Part shown: piece by piece, positions 1-11,902 of the stretch
Position numbering within the stretch: position 1 is the stretch's first letter
How the letters are laid out: each line of letters starts with the position of its first letter
DNA from: Pseudomonas caricapapayae
GTDB taxonomy: Bacteria; Pseudomonadota; Gammaproteobacteria; Pseudomonadales; Pseudomonadaceae
Reading direction: 5' to 3'
Length of the DNA stretch: 64,000 bases
Assembly: GCF_001400735.1 (NCBI RefSeq)
Contig: NZ_LJPW01000161.1
Location: 1 to 64,000, forward strand
The notes under the pieces: generated by a model
Told to the model about the DNA's origin: nothing
The model's database searches: none
What the model saw: the letters and a program-made list of their open reading frames with translations, nothing else
Program-made: the position numbers and the translations under genes

Positions 1-239
1 GCGTTGCCGGTGTTGGTCAGCAAATAACGCACGGTGCCTTGAACACGCTGTCTGGCCAGAATGACCGGTGCGGCGCAGAACGCATTCAAGGTGAATACAC
101 CGGCAACGCTGGAGCCTTCGGCACAGCGCATGACCACGATATCCTTGCGCCCGGGGCGTTTGATGCCGGCAGAAGAAATGCCAAGTTCAAAACCGGGAAC
201 CGGGTGCAACGCAGGCAAAGGACCAAGACCAACAGCCAT
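1..239 (-). CDS. argJ: Glutamate N-acetyltransferase / amino-acid acetyltransferase ArgJ (N-terminal part)
   Basis: Partial gene. Reading the minus strand from the ATG at 239 gives MAVGLGPLPALHPVPGFELG and continues in frame to the window edge, about 79 residues. This matches the N-terminus of Pseudomonas ArgJ, which moves acetyl from N-acetylornithine to glutamate and can also use acetyl-CoA in arginine synthesis (family knowledge). The nucleophilic Thr of the autoprocessing site lies beyond the edge. A strong ribosome site (TTGAGGAG) lies just upstream of the ATG. It is downstream of secA on the same strand, separated by a secA terminator, so it is probably transcribed separately. Identity is firm, but nothing can be said about the intactness of the rest. 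Confidence 0.9.
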   Translation of the reverse strand, partial: MAVGLGPLPALHPVPGFELGISSAGIKRPGRKDIVVMRCAEGSSVAGVFTLNAFCAAPVILARQRVQGTVRYLLTNTGN

Positions 240-292
240 CGGGGTGCTCCTCAAGGAGTGTGGTGCCGTCCGCAACGGTACGGCTATCAATG

Positions 293-328
293 AAAAAACG
301 CCGCGACGGGCAAGCCGGTCGCGGCGCA
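293..328 (-). terminator. Rho-independent terminator of secA
   Basis: On the minus strand a 9-bp GC stem (GCCGCGAC class arms, about 301-309 and 319-327) is followed by a run of six T (plus-strand A run 293-298). It starts about 20 nt after the secA stop codon. This is the classic hairpin plus U-tract layout. Confidence 0.85.
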
Positions 329-348
329 GGTATTACACAGTCAGAGGC

Positions 349-3090
<2,742 letters not shown>

Positions 3091-3394
3091 ATCGACAGGA
3101 TCTTCCACACATAGGAATGGAGGGCGGCCCCGTGAGTCGCCCGTGCAGCCCAGATGGCCGCATGCGAACGAGCATTCTACCCGGAAACGATGGTGAGGAA
3201 AGTGGCGTTATTCCACGATGCTGGCACAGCGCTGTTATGGGGCAGGTTTACAATGGGGCCATTTTCAAGCACTTCAACCCGTCATTCGGGGAAGTTACTC
3301 ATTGATTTGCATATGAAAGCACGGAAATGACCTGAAAAGCAGCCGTCAGAACGCTTTCTGTTAAGATGTTCATCTTGTCACCAGGCACTCTCCC
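3091..3394. promoter_or_regulatory. Divergent secA / dciA intergenic region
   Basis: A 304-bp stretch without a gene I can support. On the plus strand TAAGAT (3362-3367) is a plausible -10 for dciA, with no good -35. On the minus strand TTGAAG (3272-3277) and TGTAAA (3247-3252) are separated by 19 bp and could be a weak secA promoter. No convincing SecM-type arrest peptide or zinc/Sec-responsive leader is seen. Confidence 0.35.
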
Positions 3395-3850
3395 ATGGCC
3401 TTTCGTCCTCTGAACGCCCGCCCGCCCGCGGTTTTGCTGCGTGAAGCCAAGCCTCTGAAGGCCATCTTTCGTCACGCCGAACGCCTGAGCCATTTGCAGC
3501 GTCTGCTCGAAAGCCAGCTGCAGCCAGCGGCGCGCGAGCATTGTCATGTGGCCTCATGGCGCGAAGGCACCTTGTTGCTGATCGTGACGGACGGTCACTG
3601 GGCTACGCGCCTGCGCTATCAGCAAAAGCGCCTGCACCGCCAACTGATGGCTTTCGACGAATTCGTCAACCTGATGCGCATCGTCTTCAGGGTGCAGCCC
3701 CCTGAGGCACCGCGCGGGGCCGCCACGCACACCATCGACCTGTCGACGGTTGCTGCAGAAAACATTCAAGCCACCGCCGATGGCATCACCGACCCCAAGC
3801 TGCGTGCCGCACTGGAGCGGCTGGCCAGCCATGCCAGAGACAAAAAATAA
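3395..3850 (+). CDS. dciA: DUF721 protein, DciA-type replicative helicase loader
   Basis: A 151-aa DUF721-family protein. DciA loads the replicative helicase DnaB in the many bacteria that lack the phage-derived DnaC/DnaI loaders (family knowledge). The sequence shows a basic N-terminus and a compact DUF721 core from about residue 20 to 110 (LSHLQRLLESQLQPAAREHC ... GTLLLIVTDGHWATRLRYQ), then a short variable tail, typical of the Pseudomonas form. It lies on the plus strand between divergent secA and convergent lpxC, the same place as dciA in P. aeruginosa. It is an isolated gene between two cell-envelope operons. Function is by homology and synteny only. Confidence 0.85.
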   Translation: MAFRPLNARPPAVLLREAKPLKAIFRHAERLSHLQRLLESQLQPAAREHCHVASWREGTLLLIVTDGHWATRLRYQQKRLHRQLMAFDEFVNLMRIVFRVQPPEAPRGAATHTIDLSTVAAENIQATADGITDPKLRAALERLASHARDKK

Positions 3851-3908
3851 CTCTCTGCCCTATCCTCGCACGATGTCCGCCGAGCATTGATTTCCGACGT
3901 AAACGCCA

Positions 3909-3937
3909 TAAAAAAAGGCCACCCGAGGGCAGCCTTC
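3909..3937 (-). terminator. Terminator of lpxC (end of the dcw-lpxC unit)
   Basis: On the minus strand AAGGCTGCCC-TC-GGGTGGCCTT forms a 10-bp stem including G-U pairs, followed by a T7 run (plus-strand A run from 3910). It sits in the convergent gap between dciA and lpxC, about 30 nt after the lpxC stop. Confidence 0.75.
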
Positions 3938-3968
3938 AAAGAACAAAAGGAAAGAGAGTAAAGCTTGC

Positions 3969-4880
3969 CTACACGGCCGCTACAGGGCGCATGTAAGAAA
4001 TAGGTGCCGTACTGGCATCCTCGAAAGTCACCACTTCCCAGGCGTCTTTCTGCTCGATCAACGTGCGCAGAAGACGATTGTTCAGTGCATGCCCCGATTT
4101 GAAACCACGGAACTCACCGATCAGGCTGTTGCCCAGCAGGTAAAGATCACCGATGGCGTCGAGGATTTTGTGTTTGACGAATTCGTCCTCGTAACGCAGG
4201 CCGTCTTCGTTCAGTACGCCGTCCTTGTCGACCACGATGGCGTTTTCCACACTGCCGCCGAGTGCGAGGTTGTGCTTGCGCAGGTACTCGATGTCACTCA
4301 TGAACCCGAAGGTCCGGGCACGGCTGACTTCCTTCACGAAGGAAGTGCTGGAAAAGTCCACGCTTGCACTCTGGGTGCGATCACGGAAGACGGGGTGATC
4401 GAAATCGATCTCGAAACTGACCTTGAACCCTTCGAAAGGCACGAAAGTAGCGCGTTTACCGCCCTCTTCCACAGTGACTTCACGCAGGATACGGATGAAC
4501 TTCTTCGGCGCGTCCTGTTCTTCCAGGCCAGCCGATTGAATCAGGAATACGAAAGGGCCTGCGCTGCCGTCCATGATAGGAACTTCGGAGGCAGAGAGCT
4601 CGACGTAGGCGTTATCGATGCCAAGGCCAGCCATGGCCGAGAGCAGGTGTTCTACCGTGTCAACTTTGACATCACCATTGACCAGCGTGGTCGACAGAGT
4701 GGTGTCGCCGACGTTTTCCGCACGCGCAGGAATCTGCACGACGGGGTCAAGGTCAGCTCGGCAAAACACAATGCCGGTATTCACAGGTGCGGGCTTGAGG
4801 GTCAGGTAAACCTTCTCCCCGGAGTGCAGGCCTACACCTGTGGCACGGATAATATTTTTCAGGGTGCGTTGTTTAATCAT
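3969..4880 (-). CDS. lpxC: UDP-3-O-acyl-N-acetylglucosamine deacetylase LpxC
   Basis: A zinc hydrolase catalysing the first committed step of lipid A synthesis, removal of acetate from UDP-3-O-acyl-GlcNAc. It has 303 aa, the family length. Metal ligands are visible: His78 in [11 protein letters not shown], and His237 and Asp241 in [11 protein letters not shown]; the catalytic His264 lies in GHALNNRLL. It follows ftsZ after 112 bp, the order conserved from E. coli to Pseudomonas. In E. coli LpxC amount is set by FtsH proteolysis through a C-terminal degron; the P. syringae tail ([10 protein letters not shown]) does not look like it, in line with reports that Pseudomonas LpxC is not degraded that way (recollection, not shown here). 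Confidence 0.98.
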
Positions 4881-4992
4881 GGCATGGGCCGCTTCAGCGC
4901 AAGTTGCGAACTGGTATCAACAAAGGCTGGCGATGATAGCAGACCATGCCTTTGCTGAACACCAATCACCCTAATACCCCTGATACATTTCA

Positions 4993-6180
4993 TCAATCGG
5001 CCTGACGACGCAGGAAAGCCGGGATGTCCAGGTAATCGAGATCATCGTTAGGGTTCATCTTCGCCGCGGCCGTAGCGCCTGCGTGTGCCTGGTTGCGCAT
5101 CACGGTAGGACGGTCCAGATCGCGGTAGTTGACCGACGGTGCTTCCTGACGCGACGCCTGCTGGGCAGGAGCCTGCTGGGTGGTCTGCAGCGTGTTGTCG
5201 ATGACCTTGACAGGTTTCTCGATTTTCGCGCCCAGGCCAGTGGCAACCACAGTCACGTGCAACTCGTCACGCATGTCCGGATCGATAACGGTACCGACCT
5301 TGACCATTGCGTGCTCGGAAGCGAACGCTTCGATGATGCTACCCACGTCGGAGTACTCACCCAGAGACAGGTCAGGACCGGCAGTGATGTTGACCAGGAT
5401 GCCGCGAGCACCCTGCAGGTTGACGTCTTCGAGCAATGGATTGCGAATGGCCGCTTCGGTCGCTTCGCGTGCACGGTTCGGACCGCTGGCGCAGCCAGTG
5501 CCCATCATCGCCATGCCCATTTCGCTCATTACGGTACGAACGTCGGCGAAGTCGACGTTGATCATGCCCGGACGCTTGATGATGTCGGAGATACCGCGAA
5601 CGGCACCGGCCAGTACATCGTCAGCCTTGGCGAAAGCCGACAGCAGGCTGGCGTCCTTACCGAGGATGGTCAGCAGCTTCTCGTTGGGAATGGTGATCAA
5701 CGAGTCGACGCTTTCGGACAGCATGCGGATGCCTTCATCGGCGATCTGCATACGCTTGCGGCCTTCGAACGGGAATGGACGGGTCACGACAGCAACCGTG
5801 AGGATGCCCATTTCCTTGGCCACTTCAGCGATGATCGGTGCTGCACCGGTGCCGGTACCGCCGCCCATGCCAGTGGTGATGAAAACCATGTTGGTGCCCT
5901 GCAGAACTTCTGCAATGCGCTCACGATCTTCCAGGGCGGCCTGACGACCGACCTCAGGGTTGGCGCCAGCGCCAAGGCCTTTGGTCACGCCGGTACCCAA
6001 TTGCAGAATGGTCCGCGCGCCAATGTTTTTCAGCGCTTGAGCGTCAGTGTTGGCGCAGATGAATTCCACGCCTTCGATGTTGCTCTTGACCATGTGATTG
6101 ACAGCGTTTCCGCCACCACCGCCTACACCGATAACTTTGATAACCGGGCTTTGCGGGACGTTGTCTACGAGTTCGAACAT
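4993..6180 (-). CDS. ftsZ: Cell division GTPase FtsZ
   Basis: The bacterial tubulin that forms the Z-ring. 395 aa. The tubulin signature GGGTGTGAAP spans residues 106-115, the glycine-rich nucleotide-binding start (VIGVGGGGGNAVNHM) is at 16-30, and the T7 synergy loop VDFADVR lies near 210. A Gln/Ala-rich disordered linker (about 325-360) leads to the C-terminal peptide DYLDIPAFLRRQAD that binds FtsA, ZipA and MinC. Strong ribosome site AAGGAGAGAG before the ATG. Last division gene of the dcw cluster, about 100 bp downstream of ftsA; in relatives extra promoters inside ftsQ/ftsA raise its expression, which I could not locate here. Confidence 0.99.
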   Translation of the reverse strand: MFELVDNVPQSPVIKVIGVGGGGGNAVNHMVKSNIEGVEFICANTDAQALKNIGARTILQLGTGVTKGLGAGANPEVGRQAALEDRERIAEVLQGTNMVFITTGMGGGTGTGAAPIIAEVAKEMGILTVAVVTRPFPFEGRKRMQIADEGIRMLSESVDSLITIPNEKLLTILGKDASLLSAFAKADDVLAGAVRGISDIIKRPGMINVDFADVRTVMSEMGMAMMGTGCASGPNRAREATEAAIRNPLLEDVNLQGARGILVNITAGPDLSLGEYSDVGSIIEAFASEHAMVKVGTVIDPDMRDELHVTVVATGLGAKIEKPVKVIDNTLQTTQQAPAQQASRQEAPSVNYRDLDRPTVMRNQAHAGATAAAKMNPNDDLDYLDIPAFLRRQAD

Positions 6181-6281
6181 TTTCTCTCTCCTTCCGCTTT
6201 CTAGTTAGTTTTGCCTACTGCCTGCCGATACTGCTTTTGAAGCCCTGAATCTGACGCCGTGAAACGTTTGAACGTTGAAAC

Positions 6282-7538
6282 TCAGAAATTGCCCTGCACC
6301 CAGCGCTTGATCCGCTCAAGCACCGGTGCCTTGGTTTCGTCGCTGTAACTGCTGTTGCCGACGATCCCGGACAGCGAGATGCCGTCCGACTGCTTCTGCA
6401 GCCCGTACATCAACAGGCCTACGCCGGTCGAGTAGATCGGGTTGCGCACGACATCAGCGAGCCCTTTGACGCTGTGCGGCACGCCAAGGCGAACCGGCAT
6501 GTGGAAGATTTCCTCGGCCAGTTCGACCGCACCTTCCATTTTCGCTGTACCGCCGGTCAGCACGATGCCGGCCGGGATCAGATCTTCATAACCGCTGCGA
6601 CGCAACTCGGCCTGGATCAGGGTGAACAGCTCGTCGTAACGAGGCTCTACCACTTCGGCCAAAGCCTGGCGCGACAGCTCGCGAGGTGGACGGTCGCCCA
6701 CGCTCGGTACTTTGATGGTTTCACCGGCACCGGCCAGCTTGGCCAGCGCGCAGGCGTAACGAATCTTGATTTCTTCGGCGTACTGGGTCGGGGTACGCAA
6801 CGCCATGGCTATGTCGTTGGTCACCTGATCACCCGCAATAGGGATGACTGCCGTATGACGAATGGCGCCTTCGGTAAAGATCGCGATGTCAGTCGTGCCA
6901 CCACCGATATCCACCAGGCACACGCCCAGCTCTTTCTCGTCATCGGTGAGTACGGAATACGCCGAGGCCAGTTGTTCGAGAATGATGTCGTCGACCTCCA
7001 GACCACAGCGACGTACGCACTTCTCGATGTTCTGCGCTGCGTTCACTGCACAGGTCACAACGTGGACCTTGGCTTCCAGACGCACGCCGGACATGCCGAG
7101 CGGTTCACGCACGCCTTCCTGGTTATCGATCACGTAATCCTGAGGCAGGGTGTGCAGTACGCGCTGGTCGGCAGGAATGGCCACCGCCTGAGCAGCATCG
7201 AGTACACGCTCCAGGTCTGCGGAACTGACTTCGCGATCACGAATCGCCACGATGCCGTGCGAGTTCAGGCTACGGATATGGCTGCCGGCAACGCCGACGA
7301 ACGCCGAGTGAATGCGGCAACCCGCCATCAGCTGCGCTTCTTCGATTGCGCGCTGAATCGACTGCACGGTCGACTCGATGTTCACTACCACGCCCTTTTT
7401 CAGGCCGCGGGAGGGATGGGTACCGATACCCACGATTTCCAGCGAGCCATCGGCCGCGACTTCGCCTACCAGTGCCACCACCTTGGAGGTACCGATATCC
7501 AGCCCGACGATCATTTTGCCGCTTTGCACGTTTGCCAT
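6282..7538 (-). CDS. ftsA: Cell division protein FtsA (actin-like Z-ring tether)
   Basis: An actin/Hsp70-fold ATPase that anchors FtsZ to the membrane and recruits later division proteins. The start MANVQSGKMIVGLDIGTSKV (ATG at 7538) gives 418 aa; the open frame extends 23 codons further into ftsQ but that part is not FtsA-like. Seen: phosphate-1 motif GLDIGTSKV, phosphate-2 VDIGGGTTDIAIF near 205, the adenosine motif GIVLTGGTAKMEG near 330, and a C-terminal amphipathic membrane-targeting helix (VLERIKRWVQGNF). The start lies 14 bp after the ftsQ stop, pointing to cotranscription. Confidence 0.98.
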   Translation of the reverse strand: MANVQSGKMIVGLDIGTSKVVALVGEVAADGSLEIVGIGTHPSRGLKKGVVVNIESTVQSIQRAIEEAQLMAGCRIHSAFVGVAGSHIRSLNSHGIVAIRDREVSSADLERVLDAAQAVAIPADQRVLHTLPQDYVIDNQEGVREPLGMSGVRLEAKVHVVTCAVNAAQNIEKCVRRCGLEVDDIILEQLASAYSVLTDDEKELGVCLVDIGGGTTDIAIFTEGAIRHTAVIPIAGDQVTNDIAMALRTPTQYAEEIKIRYACALAKLAGAGETIKVPSVGDRPPRELSRQALAEVVEPRYDELFTLIQAELRRSGYEDLIPAGIVLTGGTAKMEGAVELAEEIFHMPVRLGVPHSVKGLADVVRNPIYSTGVGLLMYGLQKQSDGISLSGIVGNSSYSDETKAPVLERIKRWVQGNF

Positions 7539-7552
7539 GGTCCTGCCTCTTA

Positions 7553-8422
7553 TCAATTCTTCGCGACGGCGGGTTTTTCCGTCGTCGGCGCTGCCTGTTC
7601 GCGCCAACCGACCGCAAGGCCGTTGGAGTAACGCAAGTCGACGCGCGCGATATTCGTGATTTGTTCTTTCAGCGTTTTGTCGTAAATCGCGATGAAACGA
7701 CGCATTTTTTCGACGAGGTGGTCGCGTCCAAGCAACAATTCGATACCCGGGCCAGCACTACCGGCACCTGTCGTCAGGAACCAGCTGCCGCGCTCGCGCA
7801 GTTCCAGGCGCACGATGGAGAAGCCCAGCGGGCGCAACATCTGACTCAACACCTGATACTGCTGCATCACCTGTTGCTGGGCCCGCTGCGGGCCGAACAA
7901 CTGGGGAAGATGTTCGTAATTGGACAGTTCACGCGGTGTGAAAGCCTGCCCCTGGTTATTCAACAGCGCTTCATCGCCCCAGCGGGCAACCGGCAACTGC
8001 TCTTCAAGACGAATCACGACCTGATCCGGCCATACGCGACGAACCTCGGCGTGGGCGATCCATGGCATCTGCTCGAGCTCGGTGCGCATACCGGCCAGAT
8101 CGATCTTGAAAAAACTCGACGCCACATAAGGCGCAATCCGCTGCTGCACAGCCTGCTGGCTGATGTAACTCAAATCGCCCTGCACATTGATGCGGGTGAT
8201 CGGGCGGTCGGCATACGGCAGCAAACGCTGTGCTGCCTCATAAGTGCCAAAGCCCAGAACCACCAGCAGCACAGGCCAGAACAGACGCTTCAGAAAGCTG
8301 AAGTTGGCCTTGGGCAGACGCGCCGACAGAGGCTCCTTGGCCACCATTCGGCTGGCACCACGCGGCACCGGCTTGTTGCGACCGGGTGCAGGTGGCTGAG
8401 GACGTGCCGACGCGCCGTACAT
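7553..8422 (-). CDS. ftsQ: Cell division protein FtsQ
   Basis: A bitopic inner-membrane divisome protein that joins FtsB/FtsL to the early ring. 289 aa: a cytoplasmic tail with Pro/Arg-rich sequence (1-43), one transmembrane segment around residues 47-66 (FWPVLLVVLGFGTYEAA), a POTRA domain starting at RPITRINVQGDLSYIS (about 73-140), then the beta domain. Separated by 3 bp from ddlB upstream and 14 bp from ftsA downstream. The ddlB-ftsQ-ftsA-ftsZ order is the standard one. Confidence 0.97.
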   Translation of the reverse strand: MYGASARPQPPAPGRNKPVPRGASRMVAKEPLSARLPKANFSFLKRLFWPVLLVVLGFGTYEAAQRLLPYADRPITRINVQGDLSYISQQAVQQRIAPYVASSFFKIDLAGMRTELEQMPWIAHAEVRRVWPDQVVIRLEEQLPVARWGDEALLNNQGQAFTPRELSNYEHLPQLFGPQRAQQQVMQQYQVLSQMLRPLGFSIVRLELRERGSWFLTTGAGSAGPGIELLLGRDHLVEKMRRFIAIYDKTLKEQITNIARVDLRYSNGLAVGWREQAAPTTEKPAVAKN

Positions 8423-8425
8423 GCC

Positions 8426-9382
8426 TTACCCTCTCGCCTGAACGCTGTCGGCGAGAATCGCCAACACCAGTTGTTGAAAATCCAGACCCGCAGCGCGTGC
8501 CGCCATGGGCACCAGACTGTGATCGGTCATGCCCGGCACGGTATTCACTTCCAGTAACCAGAACTTGCCTTGTGCGTCCTGCATGACATCCGTGCGCGCC
8601 CACCCTGCAATGCCGATGGCTTCGCAAGCGCGTGCTGCAAGGTCTTTGAGTTCCTGTTCCTGCGCATCGCCAAGCCCGCACGGAATCCGGTACTGAGTAT
8701 CGGAAGCCAGGTACTTGGCGTCGTAATCGTAAAAACTGTGAGGAGTGCCCAGGCCGATGGGAGGCAACACCTGGCCACGCAGAGACGCCACGGTGAACTC
8801 AGGTCCCTGAATCCACTGTTCAACTAATACTTGCGAATCGTAGGTACTGGCGGCTTTCCAGGCGGCGATCAATTCATCGACGCTGTTCACCTTTGCCATA
8901 CCGATACTTGAACCTTCATGGGCCGGTTTGACGATCAAAGGGAAGCCCAGTTCCGTCGCCGCGCAAATACAATCGCTCTCGTTTCCAGGAACGGCATGCA
9001 AAGGCGTCGCAAGGCCAAGACTCTGCCACACCTGCTTGGTGCGCAGCTTGTCCATCGCCAGCGCGGAAGCCAGTACACCACTGCCGGTATAAGGGATTTC
9101 CAGGCATTCCAGCAGGCCCTGCATGGTGCCGTCTTCGCCGCCCCTTCCGTGCAGGACAATGAAGGCACGGTCGATCTTCTCACTGACCAGTCGCTGCAGA
9201 AAGTCATCGCCCACATCAATGCCGAACGCATCCACGTCAGCATCGAGCAATGCCTTGAGCACCGCATTACCCGAGTTCAGGGAAACTTCCCGTTCGGCAC
9301 TCTTGCCACCGAAGAGCACGGCGACACGGCCGAAGCTTTTCGGCTCGAGAGTCGAGCGCAGGGAAGACCGGTCGGCTGTCAT
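8426..9382 (-). CDS. ddlB: D-alanine--D-alanine ligase B
   Basis: An ATP-grasp ligase that makes the D-Ala-D-Ala dipeptide used by MurF. The start at 9382 (MTADRSSLRSTL) gives 318 aa; its ATG overlaps the murC TGA (ATGA), so translation is coupled. Visible: N-terminal substrate loop VAVLFGGKSAEREVSLNSG, catalytic HGRGGEDGTMQG near 75, ATP-grasp core LIVKPAHEGSSIGMAKV, and metal-binding C-terminal motif WLLEVNTVPGMTDHSLVP. Pseudomonads usually also carry a second Ddl elsewhere; this is the dcw-cluster copy. Confidence 0.97.
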   Translation of the reverse strand: MTADRSSLRSTLEPKSFGRVAVLFGGKSAEREVSLNSGNAVLKALLDADVDAFGIDVGDDFLQRLVSEKIDRAFIVLHGRGGEDGTMQGLLECLEIPYTGSGVLASALAMDKLRTKQVWQSLGLATPLHAVPGNESDCICAATELGFPLIVKPAHEGSSIGMAKVNSVDELIAAWKAASTYDSQVLVEQWIQGPEFTVASLRGQVLPPIGLGTPHSFYDYDAKYLASDTQYRIPCGLGDAQEQELKDLAARACEAIGIAGWARTDVMQDAQGKFWLLEVNTVPGMTDHSLVPMAARAAGLDFQQLVLAILADSVQARG

Positions 9383-10839
9383 TTCAGCTTCCCTTCGGTG
9401 GAGGCCACTTTGGCACCGACGAACAGCGGGCTTTTCAGCAGTTGCGGTGCAAGGCCACCGATGTCGCCTGCGCCCTGGCACAGCAGAATGTCGCCAGCGC
9501 GCAACAGCGGTTTGACCAGCGGTGCCAGTTCGACGCCACGCTCGATGTAGATGGGGTCCAGTTGACCACGCTGACGAATGCTGTGGCACAGATTGCGGCT
9601 GTCCGCACCCGGGATAGGCTCTTCACCGGCCGGGTAGACTTCCATCAGCAGCAATACGTTGGCGTCCGCCAGAACCTGCACGAAATCGTCGTACAGATCG
9701 CGGGTGCGACTGAAACGATGCGGCTGGTAGACCATCACCAGACGACGATCAGGCCAGCCGCCGCGCACGGCATTGATAACAGCGGCGACTTCACGCGGGT
9801 GATGACCGTAGTCATCGACCAACATCACGTTGCCACCTTCGACCGGCAGTTCGCCGTACACCTGGAATCGACGACCGACGCCCTGGAACCCTGACAGGCC
9901 CTGAACGATCGCCTCGTCGCTGACGCCTTCGTCGGTAGCGATGGCGATCGTCGCCAGCGAGTTGAGTACGTTATGGTTGCCGGGCATGTTTACCGACACA
10001 TCCAGCGGCTCGCGGTCGCGGCGCAGTACGGTAAAGAAGGTCAGCATGCCGTCCTGACGCACGTTGATCGCACGTATGTCGGCAGTTTCGCTGAAACCGT
10101 AGGTCAGCGTCGGACGCTTGACCAGTGGCAGAATTTCACGCACCACCGGGTCGTCGATACACATCACCGCCAAACCGTAGAACGGCAGGTTGTGCAGGAA
10201 CTCGACGAAGGTCTTCTTCAGCTTGTTGAAGTCACCTTCGTAGGTCGCCATATGATCGGCGTCGATGTTGGTGACTACCGCGACCAGAGGCTGCAGGTGC
10301 AGGAAGCTGGCATCGCTTTCGTCTGCTTCGGCAATCAGATAACGGCTGGTGCCCAACTGGGCGTTTGTGCCCGCTGCGTTCAGACGTCCGCCGATCACGA
10401 AAGTCGGGTCCAGGCCGCCTGCAGCGAATACCGAGGCGATCAGACTGGTGGTAGTGGTCTTGCCATGCGTACCGGCTACAGCGATACCGTGGCGGTAGCG
10501 CATCAGCTCGGAAAGCATCTCTGCACGAGGCACCACCGGAATACGTCGTTCCAGCGCAGTGGCGACTTCAGGATTGGAGGTATTCACAGCGCTGGACACG
10601 ACCAGTACGTCGGCACCGACGGTGTTTTCAGCGCGGTGACCGACAAAAATCTGCGCGCCGAACGATTCCAGGCGCTCGGTCACGGCCGAGCCCTTCAGAT
10701 CGGAGCCCGAGACTTCATAGCCCAGGTTCAACAACACCTCGGCAATCCCGCACATGCCGACGCCACCGATACCGACGAAGTGGATGCGACGGATGCGACG
10801 CATTTCAGGTTGTGGCATGGCGCGTTGATTCTCAACCAT
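9379..10839 (-). CDS. murC: UDP-N-acetylmuramate--L-alanine ligase MurC
   Basis: A cytoplasmic Mur ligase adding L-Ala to UDP-MurNAc, the first peptide step. The start MVENQRAMPQPEMRRIRRIH (10839) gives 486 aa and overlaps the murG end by 8 bp. The N-terminal nucleotide-binding motif HFVGIGGVGMCGIAEVL is followed by the ATP P-loop GTHGKTTTTSL near 125, the central domain acid and His motifs, and the C-terminal DDYGHHPREVAAV of the third domain. The residues upstream of 10839 in the open frame belong to the murG coding region. Confidence 0.98.
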   Translation of the reverse strand: MVENQRAMPQPEMRRIRRIHFVGIGGVGMCGIAEVLLNLGYEVSGSDLKGSAVTERLESFGAQIFVGHRAENTVGADVLVVSSAVNTSNPEVATALERRIPVVPRAEMLSELMRYRHGIAVAGTHGKTTTTSLIASVFAAGGLDPTFVIGGRLNAAGTNAQLGTSRYLIAEADESDASFLHLQPLVAVVTNIDADHMATYEGDFNKLKKTFVEFLHNLPFYGLAVMCIDDPVVREILPLVKRPTLTYGFSETADIRAINVRQDGMLTFFTVLRRDREPLDVSVNMPGNHNVLNSLATIAIATDEGVSDEAIVQGLSGFQGVGRRFQVYGELPVEGGNVMLVDDYGHHPREVAAVINAVRGGWPDRRLVMVYQPHRFSRTRDLYDDFVQVLADANVLLLMEVYPAGEEPIPGADSRNLCHSIRQRGQLDPIYIERGVELAPLVKPLLRAGDILLCQGAGDIGGLAPQLLKSPLFVGAKVASTEGKLK

Positions 10840-11902
10840 GGGCCACCTCCACACAGACGTTGACGACAGTGTTGGTTGCATCGGGCCTGGCCAGACTGCG
10901 TGCGGTGCGGGCCATGCTGTTCAATTGTTCGGGTTGCATCAAAACCTCTTTCAGGCGTGCTGCCATCTCGGCGGCGCCAGTTGTCGCTTGCGGCATGACG
11001 AAGGCTGCGCCTTCGCGAGCCAGATAGTCAGCATTACGTGACTGATGGTCATCAATCGCGTGGGGCAGCGGTATCAGCAACGACGGCAGACCGGCGGCGG
11101 CCAGTTCGCTGATGGTCAATGCGCCTGCACGACAGACCACCAGATCGGCCCAGCCATAGGCTTGGGCCATGTTCTGGATGAACGGCGCAACCTGCGCCTC
11201 GACGCCCACGTTGCGATAGCGCTCGGCGGTGACTGCGTCGTGATTCTTGCCCGACTGATGAAACACTTCGGGCTGGATGTCCTGGGGCAACTGAGACAGC
11301 GCCTCGGGCAGCAACTTGTTCAATGGCTCTGCTCCCAGGCTGCCGCCCAGTACCAGGAGACGAGCCTTGCGTCCGGCCAGTGCCTGACGCGGCGTTTCGA
11401 GAAACAGCTCGACACGCACCGGGTTGCCGGTAGTGCGGCGCTTGGACGAGACCGCAAACGTGTTCGGGAACGCCTCGCACACGCGACTGGCAAACGAGGC
11501 CAGACTGCGGTTGGCAGTCCCGGCAACAGCGTTCTGCTCATGAATGACCAACGGTACGCCCGCGAGCTTCGCCGCCAGACCGCCGGGACCGGTGACATAG
11601 CCGCCGAAGCCAACCACGCAGACCGGCTTCACCTGACGCACGACCTTGCGCGCCTGCAACAAGGCCTTGAGCAACATGAACGGTGCCTTGAGCAGCGACA
11701 AACGGCCTTTGCCGCGCAGACCGGTGACATTGATCAGGTGCAGCGTCAGACCGGCCTGCGGGACCAGCTCGTTTTCAATGCCGCGCGGCGTACCCAGCCA
11801 GTGGACCTTGTAGCCGCGTGCCTGGAACTCGCGTGCGCACGCCAGCGCCGGGAACACGTGCCCGCCAGTGCCGCCCGCCATGATCAGTACGTTAGCGTCC
11901 AT
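10832..11902 (-). CDS. murG: MurG transferase (lipid I to lipid II)
   Basis: The GT-B glycosyltransferase that adds GlcNAc from UDP-GlcNAc to lipid I at the inner membrane face. The start MDANVLIMAGGTGGHVFPAL (11902) gives 356 aa, the family length, with the glycine-rich loop GGTGGH at about 9-14 and the second G-loop VLGGSLGAEPLN near 190. The C-terminal UDP-GlcNAc site has CRAGALTISELAAAGLPSLL. The 5' end overlaps the ftsW 3' end by 11 bp and the 3' end overlaps murC by 8 bp. Confidence 0.98.
   Translation of the reverse strand: MDANVLIMAGGTGGHVFPALACAREFQARGYKVHWLGTPRGIENELVPQAGLTLHLINVTGLRGKGRLSLLKAPFMLLKALLQARKVVRQVKPVCVVGFGGYVTGPGGLAAKLAGVPLVIHEQNAVAGTANRSLASFASRVCEAFPNTFAVSSKRRTTGNPVRVELFLETPRQALAGRKARLLVLGGSLGAEPLNKLLPEALSQLPQDIQPEVFHQSGKNHDAVTAERYRNVGVEAQVAPFIQNMAQAYGWADLVVCRAGALTISELAAAGLPSLLIPLPHAIDDHQSRNADYLAREGAAFVMPQATTGAAEMAARLKEVLMQPEQLNSMARTARSLARPDATNTVVNVCVEVAHG

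Noticed and set aside
3091..3394. SecM-like leader peptide for secA
   Set aside because: Pseudomonas is not expected to use the E. coli SecM, and no signal-peptide ORF with an arrest motif is seen upstream of secA.
5083..6204. 373-codon ORF opposite ftsZ
   Set aside because: Antisense shadow of ftsZ with no domain or ribosome site; the same applies to the long plus-strand ORFs opposite ftsA, murC, murD, murE, murF, hisD and murA.
7346..8557. 403-codon plus-strand ORF opposite ftsA/ftsQ
   Set aside because: Shadow ORF spanning the end of two real genes, no domain.
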